NCBI GenBank assembly: GCA_963975245.1
Contig: CAXBFJ010000002.1
Location: 310,001-374,000 of the forward strand
Length of the DNA stretch: 64,000 bases
Source of the DNA: Panacagrimonas sp963975245
GTDB taxonomy: Bacteria > Pseudomonadota > Gammaproteobacteria > Nevskiales > Nevskiaceae
Direction of reading: 5' to 3'
Made by a program: the position numbers and the translations under genes. Positions within the stretch are counted from its first letter, which is position 1. The number at the start of each line of letters is the position of its first letter. The notes under the pieces were generated by a model. It saw only the letters and a list, made by a program, of their open reading frames with translations, ran no database searches and was not told where the DNA came from. Below, in pieces: positions 17,922-27,241 of this stretch.

Positions 17922-20603
17922 GTGAGCCACGGCGTGTCGGCTGAAGCCGGGCATCCTGTACCCGGTTCTACCTGGGTCCTTACCGCCAACGAGCGGCTCG
18001 CGCGCATCCTGCGCGAGGAAGTCAATCTCCGCTTTTCCGGCAGTGGCGCTCAGGTGTGGGAAATGCCTCAGATTGCACCTTTTTCGCGCTGGTGCATCAA
18101 TCTCTGGTCATCCAGCTGGCCGACCGGACAGCTGCTGAGCGTGACCCAGGAACTGGTGCTCTGGCGCGAGGCAGTGGAGCGTGACGAGGCTGGTGCTGGC
18201 CTGCTTGCACCCATTGCCGCCGCACGCGAAGCCCGGCGCAGCGACCAACTGGCGCGTCGCTATGGCATTGCAGTACATGCCAGTGACCCGCGTATTAGTC
18301 AGGAGGAGCATCAGGCTTTCTGCCGCTGGCGCAAGCACGTCAAGCAGCGACTTTCCGAGAACGACTGGCTGACCGCCGCCGACATTCCATCCGAGTTGGC
18401 GAAGTTGATTGATGCGGGTGCGCTGGCGGTGCCCACGCGCATCGAGCTGGTGGGTTTTCTGGAGCCTCTGCCGGCAGCCGAAGAGGCCGTGCTGGACGCC
18501 CTGAACCGACGCGGCACTCAAGTTATCATGCGAGGCCAGCCGGACGAGCCGCCGTCCAACATTCAGCGCACGCTGCTCGCGGATGAGCAACAGCAATTAC
18601 GCCATGTCGCGGTGCTCCTGCGCGACACGCTGTCGGCCTGTGCAGACCATCAGCAGATACCACCGCGAATTGTCGTGGCTGTGCCTGATCTGGAAGGACG
18701 TCGCGCGGCCTTGGACAGTGTGCTGCGCGAACTGCTCGCACCTTGGTCCTTGCGTGGTGATCGGGTCTTGCCGTGGCGGTGGGAGCGCGGGCCCAGGCTG
18801 ACCCGGCAGGCGCAGCTCGATGTGATGCTGGCCATTCTTCAGTTGCAACTGACCGACAATGCACCGGCCCTGATCAGCCGTGTGCTTCTCTCGTCCAGCC
18901 TCTGGACTGATCAGCAACGCATGCAGACCGCGCGCAGGGACTACGCGCTGCGTGACGAGGGCTTTCCGAAGCTGGCCTTGCGCAAAGTGGCCGAAGATCT
19001 TGATGCCGCTTTGGCAGATCGGTTCACACAATTAGCGACCGAACTTCAGGCTGCAGCTTCGCGAGCACTTCCCAGCCAATGGGCAGACCATTTTCGTCGA
19101 TGCCTTGCGGCCATGGACTGGCCCGGATCACAGACGCTGGATTCTCTGTCCTACCAGGCTGTGCAGGCAGCACGTGACTTGCTGGAACGCCTGGGTACGC
19201 TCGATGCGCAGTTGGGCAAGGTGCCGCGCGCGAGTGCGCTGGACTGGTTGCGCGAACTTGCAGAATCAGTGAGTCAGGATGCGCGCGTCGAACATCAGCA
19301 ACCCATCCTGATCACATCAATCGAAGACGCGGCAACCCTGCCCAGTGATCTTCTGATTGTGCTGGATGCCAACACTGCGCAGATTCCCGCCAGAGTGCGG
19401 CCACTGCCCTTGCTGCCGGTAAGCATGCTGCGCGAAGCCGGTGTGGCGCAGGCAAGTCCGGAACAATGGCTGCAACGCTGGCAGGGCTTGATTGCCGGGC
19501 TGATGTCCTCGTGCAGAGACATTCACATCTGCAGCGCACAGGTCGATTCAAGCAATGCGCAGCTTCTGCCGTCGCTGCTCTTTGGCAGTCTTGAAGATTG
19601 GAGACCTGAGCTGCTCGAAGAGCGAATCGGCACAATAGAAGCGTCTCTGTCTGATAGTGAGACGTGCTGCATGACGCCAGAACATGATCCTGTGCCTGCA
19701 GTTGATGCGCAGGAACTGGGCGGGCTGCGGGCGCACAGCGGTCTGTTCAAGGATTGGTTTGAATCGCCATTCTTTGCGTTTTGTCGCCACCGCCTGGGCA
19801 TCACTGCATTGCCCGAAGTACCGCGCGGTCTGGACAGTCGCGTACAGGGCAATCTGATTCATGCCGTGCTGGAAGATTTCTGGCGTCAGCCCGATAGCAG
19901 TGCTGCACTCGAAGCTCTGGGCGAAGACGGCGTCCGCACCCTGCTCGATCAGATTCTGGTCCGACAGGTTCAACGGCTGATGCCGGATGTCGCCTTTGGC
20001 CCCGCGACGATTCGTCTGGAAACGGAGCGATGCCGCTCGATTGTCCTGCAGTGGCTGGCACACGAGCGTAAGCGCCTCGATGCATTTGAGGTGGTTGGGC
20101 GCGAAGTGGAGGCGAATCCGGTCATTGCCGGGCTGCCGCTACGCCTGCGACTGGATCGCATCGACCGGATTCGCACCTCGCTGGGCGAGCGCTGGCTGGT
20201 CATGGACTACAAGACCGGCCGCGAAGCCAACACACGGGGCTGGAAGGCTGAGCGCATGAGCGAGCCTCAGTTACCGCTGTATGCCAGTCACGCTGCCTTG
20301 CAGCTCGATGGCATGACGCAGGTCAACGGCATCTGCTTTGCACACCTGCGAGACGGCCATCCTGCTCTGGTTGCCATGACCGATTGGCGCAAGCGCTTGA
20401 TCGAAGATCCGCCTGCCGATATGAGCGAGAACTGGCAATCGGATATCGAACGCTGGCAAAGACAACTTGAACAGGCTGCGCGTGAATTTCTTCAGGGCGT
20501 GGCCTGGCATCACAGCGGGGTGAATGCGCGTTCTTTCAACGCAGATCTGTTGCTGCTGACGGCGCAGGATCTGGCGGAAGAAGAATCTGGAGAGTCGCAG
20601 TGA
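17922..20603 (+). CDS. AddB-like PD-(D/E)XK nuclease/inactivated helicase
   Basis: An 893-residue protein of the group labelled 'probable DNA repair protein', an AddB relative. The N-terminus (STWVLTANERLARILREE) lacks a proper Walker A motif. The C-terminal 250 residues form a RecB-type nuclease: FCRHRLGIT, GNLIHAVLEDFW, then LRLDRIDRI and VMDYKTGRE, which supply the acidic and Lys residues of the active site. It should pair with the helicase encoded immediately after it to process double-strand DNA ends for recombination. The GTG at 17922 is the best start. Its stop overlaps the next gene's GTG (GTGA), a strong sign of a stoichiometric complex. Confidence 0.88.
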   Translation: MSHGVSAEAGHPVPGSTWVLTANERLARILREEVNLRFSGSGAQVWEMPQIAPFSRWCINLWSSSWPTGQLLSVTQELVLWREAVERDEAGAGLLAPIAAAREARRSDQLARRYGIAVHASDPRISQEEHQAFCRWRKHVKQRLSENDWLTAADIPSELAKLIDAGALAVPTRIELVGFLEPLPAAEEAVLDALNRRGTQVIMRGQPDEPPSNIQRTLLADEQQQLRHVAVLLRDTLSACADHQQIPPRIVVAVPDLEGRRAALDSVLRELLAPWSLRGDRVLPWRWERGPRLTRQAQLDVMLAILQLQLTDNAPALISRVLLSSSLWTDQQRMQTARRDYALRDEGFPKLALRKVAEDLDAALADRFTQLATELQAAASRALPSQWADHFRRCLAAMDWPGSQTLDSLSYQAVQAARDLLERLGTLDAQLGKVPRASALDWLRELAESVSQDARVEHQQPILITSIEDAATLPSDLLIVLDANTAQIPARVRPLPLLPVSMLREAGVAQASPEQWLQRWQGLIAGLMSSCRDIHICSAQVDSSNAQLLPSLLFGSLEDWRPELLEERIGTIEASLSDSETCCMTPEHDPVPAVDAQELGGLRAHSGLFKDWFESPFFAFCRHRLGITALPEVPRGLDSRVQGNLIHAVLEDFWRQPDSSAALEALGEDGVRTLLDQILVRQVQRLMPDVAFGPATIRLETERCRSIVLQWLAHERKRLDAFEVVGREVEANPVIAGLPLRLRLDRIDRIRTSLGERWLVMDYKTGREANTRGWKAERMSEPQLPLYASHAALQLDGMTQVNGICFAHLRDGHPALVAMTDWRKRLIEDPPADMSENWQSDIERWQRQLEQAAREFLQGVAWHHSGVNARSFNADLLLLTAQDLAEEESGESQ

Positions 20604-23600
20604 GCGCAAAAGCACTGCCAGACGCGCAGGCGCGACTAGATGCGCTGTCGCTCGACGTGCACGCGCTGGTCATGGCGCCAGCGGGTTCAGGCAAGACCGG
20701 CTTGCTGGTGCATCGCATGCTGCGTGCACTCGCGGTGGTTGACGTGCCTGAAGAAGTCGTCGCTATCACCTTCACGCGTAAAGCGGCGGCGGAGGTCAGC
20801 ACACGTGTACTGGAAATCCTGCGCGACGCGGCGGTTGCTGTGGAAGAGCCCGGCTCTGAACACGAACGTGCGCTGCTGATCAGCGCACGGGCGGTGCTGC
20901 AACGGGATCGTGAAAAGGACTGGCAGTTGCTGGCCCATCCGGCGCGCATCAATGCGCTGACCATTGACGCTTTCTGCGCGCAGCTGGGCGCACAACTGCC
21001 CCTGTTGTCTGGCCTAGGCGGCAGCATCGCGATCAGCGACGATGCTCGCAGCCTGTATCTGGATGCCATCACGCGCCTGTTCGACGAGATCGAGGATGCC
21101 TCGGTTCCGCAGCAGGATCGCGATGCGCTTGCGCGCGTTCTGCGACTCAGCGGTAACCGGCTGGACAGACTCATCGAACCCTTGTCGACCTTGCTGGCCA
21201 GTCGTGAGCAGTGGCTGTATGCCGCCGCTGCTCAGGACGAACAGGACTGGCGTACTAAAGATGCCCAGGCGCTGGAGTCCCTGGTAGGGCAGGTCATGCA
21301 GGAGTTCAACGACGTCATCGATGCGCAGGAAAGAGAAAGCCTGATCAGCGCGTTTCGCGAAGCTGCTGCGCATGCCCCGGCGATGCAATGGGCGCAGGAC
21401 CTCCAGCATTGGCCGCAGGACGATCAACACAGCTTGCAGAAGCTGGCTGCCAGTTTGCTCACAGGTGATGGCAAGCTTCGCAAGAAGGGCGGGATCAACA
21501 AGACTAGTGGATTTCCGCCCAAGTCTGCGTGCAAGGCGCAATTCCAAGCTTTTCTGGAAGGTCGTGAGGGCGACGACGAACTGGAGGCCAAGGCGCTGGC
21601 CATGTGTCAGGTGCCCGACCCGGATCTGCCCGCTGACATGCACGAATTGCGCATGTGCTGGCTGCGCGTATTGCGTCGCCTGGCTGCGCATCTGCGGGTG
21701 ATATTTGCATCCGCCGGACAAGCGGATTTCGGTCAGTTGGCGCAATCCGCACTGCAGGCGCTGCGGCCTGAGGGCAGCTATGGCGACGCCTTGTTGCAGG
21801 CAGATCACCAGCTCCGCCATCTGCTGGTCGATGAGATGCAGGACACCAGCGAGACGCAACTTCGACTGATCGAAAGCCTGACCGCATCGTGGACGCCTGG
21901 CGATGGTCGCTCCCTGTTTCTGGTGGGTGATCCGCAGCAGTCCATCTACGCTTTCCGCAAGGCGGAGGTTCGCCTGTTTCTCAAATTGTGGGACCGTGCA
22001 CAACTCGGCGAGCTGGTCTTGAGCCGGCTACGGCTGAGCGCGAATTTTCGCAGTGAACCGGCCGTTGTTGAATGGTTCAACACCGCGTTTGAACGCGTTT
22101 TTCCGGATCGTGCAGATGAGCAGCGCGGGGCGGTGGCCTTCACCTCCAGCGTTGCGCTACGTGCACCGAGCAGCGACGAAAGCGGAGTGTCGGTTCATCT
22201 ATTCAGTCATCCCGGTGAAGAGGCCGTCGCCGCGGCGACGCGCGCCGCAAGTCTGGTCAGTGAGCAGGCGAGTGTGGTCGTTCTGGCACAGACCCGGCGA
22301 GCGCTGGAACCGGTCATCCGGGCTTTGCGGGCTCAGGGTCTGACGCCGCATTGCCAGGACATTGACCCACTTGCTGCGCTGCCGGAAGTGCGCGATGTCA
22401 TGGCCCTGGCACAGGCGCTGTGGCATCCGCAGGATCGCCTGTCCTGGGCCGTGTTGCTGCGTGCGCCTTTTGTCGGGCTGTCCTGGTCACAGATGCTGCG
22501 CATCTCGGTGGGGCGGCACAAGAGCGCCTGGCCGGAACGCATTGCCGCCGCACTTGATGAGCAGCTTCTAGACGATGAGGGGCATCAGCGCCTGCTCCGG
22601 CTGATGAATGCGCTGCAGTCCACTGAGGCAACGAGTTCGATCCGCGAAGACCTTGCCCTCCGGTGCGAGACGATCTGGCATGAGCTGGCGGGTCCGGCTT
22701 GTTGCAGTCGCGCAGCACTGGATGATGTGCGGCAGGCCTTTCAGTGCTTGCGTGAAGAGACACGCGGAAGCGGCATCCGGGATATTGAGGGCCTCCGGCG
22801 AAAACTGGAAAAGCTCTACGCCGCACCACGCGCGGGGCAGGTCCAGCTGATGACCATCCACAAGGCCAAGGGCCTGGAGTTTGATCATGTTCTGCTGGTG
22901 GGGTGCAACGCGCGAACGCGCAGTGAGGAGCGGCCGGTCCTGCACTTCGGAGAACTGGGGCAAGCTCAGCTGCTGGTGCCGAAACCTGACGAAGCCTGGC
23001 CGGAAGATCACGCAGGTCACCGGGCGTTCAATTATTTGCATGCGCTGCATGTGGCTTCACGACAGAACGAGCGGCTTCGGGTGCTCTACGTGGCCATTAC
23101 CCGTGCCAAACGCACTGCGGATTTGTTCCTGAGCGCAGAGCAGGACAAGGACGGCAACCCGCGCCTGCATGCCCACTCCTTTGCCAGCCTGCTGCAGCCG
23201 ATCATTGGCGAGACAATCACCACGCATTTTGCACAGTTGGCCCCTGCAGCCGCGACATCCGGAATCAATGAGGCGCCGCCGATCGCGCCGCGTCTTCCAT
23301 TGAATGTGCAGCTGCCGCAGGAGAGCGGCCTGTATCGTCCGCAGGAAGTGCGCACTTTGCGGCCCAGTGAAGCGGTATTGCGAGAGCAGGCAGCAGAAGA
23401 TCAGCAGGGCGCTGATGACGGCAATCTCTATGCGCAGTTGCTGGGCACGCTCTACCACGAAGCCATGCAGCGCATTGCCGAAGAGGGCATGGATAAGTGG
23501 ACTGACGCAGGCAGCTCCCGGCGCAAGGCCATGAGCGCAGGTCTGCGCCGACGAGGAATGCCCGAGCCGCAGGTCGACGGCGCGGTGGATCGGGTGATTG

Positions 23601-23962
23601 CCCTGCTACGCAGAACGCTCGATTCCCCTCATGGACAATGGCTGCTCAAGCCCAGGGCTTGGGCGCGATCGGAATATCCCCTGGCTGGCATGGACAATGG
23701 TCGCTGGATATCCGCCATCGTTGATCGCTGTTTTGAAGATGACGAGGGCGTGATCTGGGTGATTGATTACAAGACCACCTCGGAGGCAGTGCCTGCAGAA
23801 CAGGTCGAGACTTACGCCGAGAATGCGCGGCGTCAGTACCAGCCGCAGCTCGCGCGCTACGTGGACATGCTCGGCAAACTGAGAGCCGGAAAGACGGTTC
23901 GTGGTGCCTTGTATCTGGCGGAAACCGATCAACTGGTAGAGGTTGCGGCGACTACGAGCTGA
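20600..23962 (+). CDS. AddA-like UvrD/Rep-family helicase-nuclease
   Basis: A 1120-residue superfamily 1A helicase. Walker A is APAGSGKTGLLVHRML (about residue 30), motif Ia IAITFTRKAAAEV, the Walker B region LLVDEMQDTSETQ (about residue 410), motif III GDPQQSIYAFRKAE, motif V MTIHKAKGLEFDHVLL and motif VI VLYVAITRAKR. The C-terminus holds a second PD-(D/E)XK nuclease (IVDRCFEDDEG, VIDYKTTSEA), so the complex has two nucleases as in AddAB. It starts with GTG, coupled to the AddB-like gene. The stop codon abuts the convergent zapE stop with no spacer, forming TGATCA. Confidence 0.92.
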   Translation: MSAKALPDAQARLDALSLDVHALVMAPAGSGKTGLLVHRMLRALAVVDVPEEVVAITFTRKAAAEVSTRVLEILRDAAVAVEEPGSEHERALLISARAVLQRDREKDWQLLAHPARINALTIDAFCAQLGAQLPLLSGLGGSIAISDDARSLYLDAITRLFDEIEDASVPQQDRDALARVLRLSGNRLDRLIEPLSTLLASREQWLYAAAAQDEQDWRTKDAQALESLVGQVMQEFNDVIDAQERESLISAFREAAAHAPAMQWAQDLQHWPQDDQHSLQKLAASLLTGDGKLRKKGGINKTSGFPPKSACKAQFQAFLEGREGDDELEAKALAMCQVPDPDLPADMHELRMCWLRVLRRLAAHLRVIFASAGQADFGQLAQSALQALRPEGSYGDALLQADHQLRHLLVDEMQDTSETQLRLIESLTASWTPGDGRSLFLVGDPQQSIYAFRKAEVRLFLKLWDRAQLGELVLSRLRLSANFRSEPAVVEWFNTAFERVFPDRADEQRGAVAFTSSVALRAPSSDESGVSVHLFSHPGEEAVAAATRAASLVSEQASVVVLAQTRRALEPVIRALRAQGLTPHCQDIDPLAALPEVRDVMALAQALWHPQDRLSWAVLLRAPFVGLSWSQMLRISVGRHKSAWPERIAAALDEQLLDDEGHQRLLRLMNALQSTEATSSIREDLALRCETIWHELAGPACCSRAALDDVRQAFQCLREETRGSGIRDIEGLRRKLEKLYAAPRAGQVQLMTIHKAKGLEFDHVLLVGCNARTRSEERPVLHFGELGQAQLLVPKPDEAWPEDHAGHRAFNYLHALHVASRQNERLRVLYVAITRAKRTADLFLSAEQDKDGNPRLHAHSFASLLQPIIGETITTHFAQLAPAAATSGINEAPPIAPRLPLNVQLPQESGLYRPQEVRTLRPSEAVLREQAAEDQQGADDGNLYAQLLGTLYHEAMQRIAEEGMDKWTDAGSSRRKAMSAGLRRRGMPEPQVDGAVDRVIALLRRTLDSPHGQWLLKPRAWARSEYPLAGMDNGRWISAIVDRCFEDDEGVIWVIDYKTTSEAVPAEQVETYAENARRQYQPQLARYVDMLGKLRAGKTVRGALYLAETDQLVEVAATTS

Positions 23963-25054
23963 TCAGGGTTTGTGCGGCTGGGCCAGATATTCGTGCGTGT
24001 GCATTTCATGTAGCCGTGACAGCGTTCGCTTGAACTCGAACGCAGATTTGCGACCCGTGTAGAGCTGATCGAGGGGCACTGCTGCGGCAATCAGCAGTTT
24101 CACGCCACGGTCGTAGAATTCGTCGACCATATTGACGAAACGGCGCGCCGGGTCTTCCTTCTCTTCGTTGAGTTCCGGCACCTTCGAGACAATGATGGTG
24201 TGATGCTCCAGCGCGAGCTCGATGTAGTCAGCCGCCGAACGCGGGCCATCACAGAGTTCGCTGAATTCAAACCAGGCAATGCCATCGGCCAGATGCTTGA
24301 CCTGCAGCGAGCGCCCCAGAATTTTCAGCTGAACATTGTGTGCGCCAGGTTCTGGCGCTATTTCCTGAAAGGCAGACTCGAGCTTTTCGTCCGCGTCATC
24401 GTCACTGGGAAAGTGATAGAGCGGGGCGCGGGTGAGGGCGCGCAAGCGGTAATCCGTGCCGCCATCGACGTTCAATACCAGAGTGTTGGACTTGAGCATA
24501 TCGATGGCCGGAAGGAAATTGGCGCGCTGAAGGCCGTCCTTGTAGAGCACGTCCGGTGCACAGTTGCTGGTCGCAACAAGGGTGACGCCGTGTTCAAAGA
24601 GTGCCTTGAAAAGGCGGCCCAGGATCATGGCATCTGCAATATCCGAGACGTGAAATTCGTCAAAGCAGACCACGCGAACCTTGCGTGCCAGTGCATCGGC
24701 AACAAACTTCAGTGGATCCTGAACATCCGGATGCTTGCGCCGCCGTGCATGCACATCGAGCAGAAATCGATGGAAATGGGTGCGCAGCTTGTAGGGCGTA
24801 TCCAGGCTTTCGTAAAAAGCGTCCATCAGGTGGGTCTTGCCCCGGCCAACACCGCCCCACATGTACAGACCCTTCACGGCGGGCCAGTCCCTTCGGCGGC
24901 TTACAAAACGCTTCTTCGGCGGGTTTGCACGCAACTGGTCGTGAATATTCTGCAATGCATCCACTGCGGCTGACTGTGCGCTGTCAGCCACGAATCCGGT
25001 TGACGCCAGATCGGCCTCATAGCGTTCGCGCGGTGACAGTTTGCCGCGACTCAT
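23963..25054 (-). CDS. zapE: Cell-division AFG1-like ATPase ZapE
   Basis: A 363-residue P-loop ATPase. Walker A reads GGVGRGKTHLMDAFY (about residue 65), Walker B VVCFDEFHVSDIADA, and the C-terminus FVNMVDEFYDRGVKLLIAA is typical of the AFG1/ZapE family. ZapE binds FtsZ and affects constriction, mainly under stress. The start is the ATG at 25054; the longer open frame back to 25834 only shadows the acyltransferase gene. Its ATG overlaps the acyltransferase stop by four bases, so the pair is an operon. It is convergent with the AddA-like gene with zero intergenic bases. Confidence 0.94.
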   Translation of the reverse strand: MSRGKLSPRERYEADLASTGFVADSAQSAAVDALQNIHDQLRANPPKKRFVSRRRDWPAVKGLYMWGGVGRGKTHLMDAFYESLDTPYKLRTHFHRFLLDVHARRRKHPDVQDPLKFVADALARKVRVVCFDEFHVSDIADAMILGRLFKALFEHGVTLVATSNCAPDVLYKDGLQRANFLPAIDMLKSNTLVLNVDGGTDYRLRALTRAPLYHFPSDDDADEKLESAFQEIAPEPGAHNVQLKILGRSLQVKHLADGIAWFEFSELCDGPRSAADYIELALEHHTIIVSKVPELNEEKEDPARRFVNMVDEFYDRGVKLLIAAAVPLDQLYTGRKSAFEFKRTLSRLHEMHTHEYLAQPHKP

Positions 25055-25818
25055 GCGATTTCTCCGGCTTGCGCCACCAGCGCCAGGTCTGGTTCGCCGC
25101 AGATTGGCGAAATCGCCGCGCGTGCGGCATCGCTCAATTGCGCCGCATCCTGGTTGACGGGAATAGCCGGACACATCTCGATTTCGATCGGACTCCAGCG
25201 CGGCAGAATGCTGCCGGACCCGAAGAATCGTCTGGTTCCGCGAATGCAGACAGGGAGTACCAGGGCACCGCCCTTGGCAGCGATCATGAACGCCCCTTTC
25301 TTGAAGGGCATCAGGCCGGGTTCGGCCACAAAGGTGCCCTCGGCAAAGATCGCCAGCGACTGCCCTTGCTGGACCCGGCGAATCAGATCGCGCGTTTGGT
25401 TGGCGCCCTGACGCGGGGAACTGCGATTGACAAAGGTGACCCCCATGCGACGGATCACCAGCCCCACATAGGGCCAGCTCGCTGCGCCGTCTTGCACTAC
25501 AAAAGTGAATCGTGCGGGCAGCGCAGAGGTCAGGACGACGCCGTCGATGTAACTGGCGTGATTGGAAACAGCGACGCAGACGCCGTCCGGTACGTTCTCC
25601 AGACCTTTGATTCGCATGGGAATCCCGATGCATAGCAGCGCGATGCGCACGCCGATGCGGCCGATGAACCGACGGATGGGCAAGGTCGGGCCGAGAATGA
25701 CCAGAGGACACACGATGATAAAAACCACGACCCCGAAGATGATCAGGGACACCAGGCCATAGAGTGTTTCGATGATGCGAAGGAACATGCTGAACTGGGA
25801 GCGAAGCCGGCGGGACAC
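25051..25818 (-). CDS. PlsC-like 1-acyl-sn-glycerol-3-phosphate acyltransferase
   Basis: A 255-residue acyltransferase with one or two N-terminal membrane helices (LYGLVSLIIFGVVVFIIV). The catalytic HX4D motif is NHASYID (about residue 80) and the substrate site is FAEGTF (about residue 145). It probably acylates lysophosphatidic acid at the inner membrane; related O-acyltransferases share the motifs. The frame opens with a GTG at 25818; an ATG at 25788 is an alternative, and neither has a clear ribosome site. It is the first gene of a two-gene unit with zapE. Confidence 0.88.
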   Translation of the reverse strand: MSRRLRSQFSMFLRIIETLYGLVSLIIFGVVVFIIVCPLVILGPTLPIRRFIGRIGVRIALLCIGIPMRIKGLENVPDGVCVAVSNHASYIDGVVLTSALPARFTFVVQDGAASWPYVGLVIRRMGVTFVNRSSPRQGANQTRDLIRRVQQGQSLAIFAEGTFVAEPGLMPFKKGAFMIAAKGGALVLPVCIRGTRRFFGSGSILPRWSPIEIEMCPAIPVNQDAAQLSDAARAAISPICGEPDLALVAQAGEIA

Positions 25819-26391
25819 GCGGCGAATCGCGCATTATCCAATTTTGGCCGTGCCAGCGCCGAATCAGCGTTGAATTCCGGTGTGTGCAGGCTTTGGAGCA
25901 GCTTCTTGCTGCGGCATCACTTGAGGTGGTGCTTGCGTTAGTACAGGAACGCGCAGTCTTGATCCCGAGTGCAACTCAGAGCGTCGAGGGAGTCCCGCGG
26001 TAGTGACTTGCCGGTGAGGTGAGCCTTACCCAACAGGCAGACCCTGCCCGGAAGAACTTCAGGCGTTGGGAATCCCGAAATACATGAGAACGCCGATGGC
26101 GGCACAGGCAATCAGGATTCGAAGGCTTTCGATGTAGGGGGTTATTCGGATCATCTGCTTCACTCTGGGGTCGCTGAAACTTTCTCTTTTGAGGAATTTT
26201 TTAACGTTGTGGCGGTCTCTAAAGAAGACCTCCGCTGGTCGCCTTATCGACACCTTTAGTCTGCTGGTCGTAGATGAAGCGAACAAGACACCTGAGCAGC
26301 CTTCCTGTGACAGGCTTCACAGCAAAGTAGACCGAACCTTCCAAAATGAGGCCGTTACAATGCTCAGGCCTCCAAACTCCGGAAAAATTTC
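25819..26391 (+). other. 573-base intergenic region
   Basis: This divergent spacer lies between the acyltransferase (minus) and the first DsbC-like gene (plus). I see no RNA gene or repeat. A possible 31-residue single-helix peptide reads on the minus strand at 26059-26154 (hydrophobic LRILIACAAIGVLMYFG) but has no ribosome site, so it is not called. TACAAT at 26356-26361 could be a -10 element for the DsbC-like gene. Confidence 0.4.
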
Positions 26392-27222
26392 ATGCGCAAC
26401 AAATTGGCCCCGCTCATCATCGCCCTGGGTCTGGGTGCCTGTTCCCCGCAGATGCCCGAGTCACAGGATGAAAATGCAGCCGCTGCAGACAAGAAGCCGC
26501 AGTCCGCGGTGAAAGTGGATTTGGCAGAAGCCGAGCCGCTTGGCGCAGATCAGCTCGCGGCGCTCCAGGCCAGTATTGCGGAGAACCTGCCGGGGGTTGC
26601 GATAGACCATATTCGCTCAACACCGCTGCCGGGCATCTTCGAGATCCAGGCGGGCCTGAACTTCGGATACGTGTCAGCTGATGGCCGCTACCTGATCGAA
26701 GGCGATCTCAATGATCTGGAGTCCGGCGTGGCACTGACAGATGTACGCCGACGGGGTGTCCGACACGAAATGTTGGAAAGTGCGGGCGCGGGTCAATCCA
26801 TCATTTATGCGCCGAAAGAGCCTGCAAAGTACACCGTCACCGTTTTCACCGATATTGATTGCGGCTATTGCCGAAAGCTGCACGAGCACATCGCCGAGTA
26901 CAACGACGAAGGCATTGCTGTGCGCTACCTGTTCTTCCCTCGCTCTGGCCCGAATACGGAGTCCTTCTACAAGGCAGAGCAGGTGTGGTGCGCAGCGGAT
27001 CAGCAGGCCGCACTGACCAAGGCCAAGCTCGGTGGCGGTTATAGCGGGAAGAAGGATTGCAGCAACCCTGTCATGCAGCATCTGCAACTGGCAGCGGAAC
27101 TGGGTATTCGCGGAACGCCCGCTATCTTCCTGCCGGATGGCGAACTGATTCCCGGGTACCAAACGCCGGATCAGCTGGTAAAGATTCTGGAACAGCATCA
27201 GCTCGCAGCCGGGCCAGGTTGA
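26392..27222 (+). CDS. DsbC-like disulfide isomerase, lipoprotein form
   Basis: A 276-residue protein with a lipoprotein signal (LIIALGLGAC, Cys17), an N-terminal DsbC dimerisation domain (GIFEIQAGLNFGYVSADGRYLIEGDL) and a C-terminal thioredoxin fold. The active site is CGYC in TDIDCGYCRKLH, as in DsbC, and the cis-Pro loop is RGTPAIFLPDG. It should correct wrong disulfides in the periplasm, anchored to a membrane rather than free as in E. coli DsbC. The next gene is a second DsbC-like protein 19 bases downstream. It is likely DsbC by function, but DsbC/DsbG assignment is not made because there are two paralogues. Confidence 0.88.
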   Translation: MRNKLAPLIIALGLGACSPQMPESQDENAAAADKKPQSAVKVDLAEAEPLGADQLAALQASIAENLPGVAIDHIRSTPLPGIFEIQAGLNFGYVSADGRYLIEGDLNDLESGVALTDVRRRGVRHEMLESAGAGQSIIYAPKEPAKYTVTVFTDIDCGYCRKLHEHIAEYNDEGIAVRYLFFPRSGPNTESFYKAEQVWCAADQQAALTKAKLGGGYSGKKDCSNPVMQHLQLAAELGIRGTPAIFLPDGELIPGYQTPDQLVKILEQHQLAAGPG

Positions 27223-27241
27223 TCTGACCGTGCTGTATTCA

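Noticed and set aside
25055..25834. N-terminal extension of zapE making a 623-residue fusion
   Set aside because: The extra part is Arg/His/Pro-rich shadow of the acyltransferase gene; the family start MSRGKLSPRERY is at 25054.
26059..26154. Possible 31-residue single-helix peptide
   Set aside because: It has a hydrophobic segment but no ribosome site, and the longer version would start at TTG.
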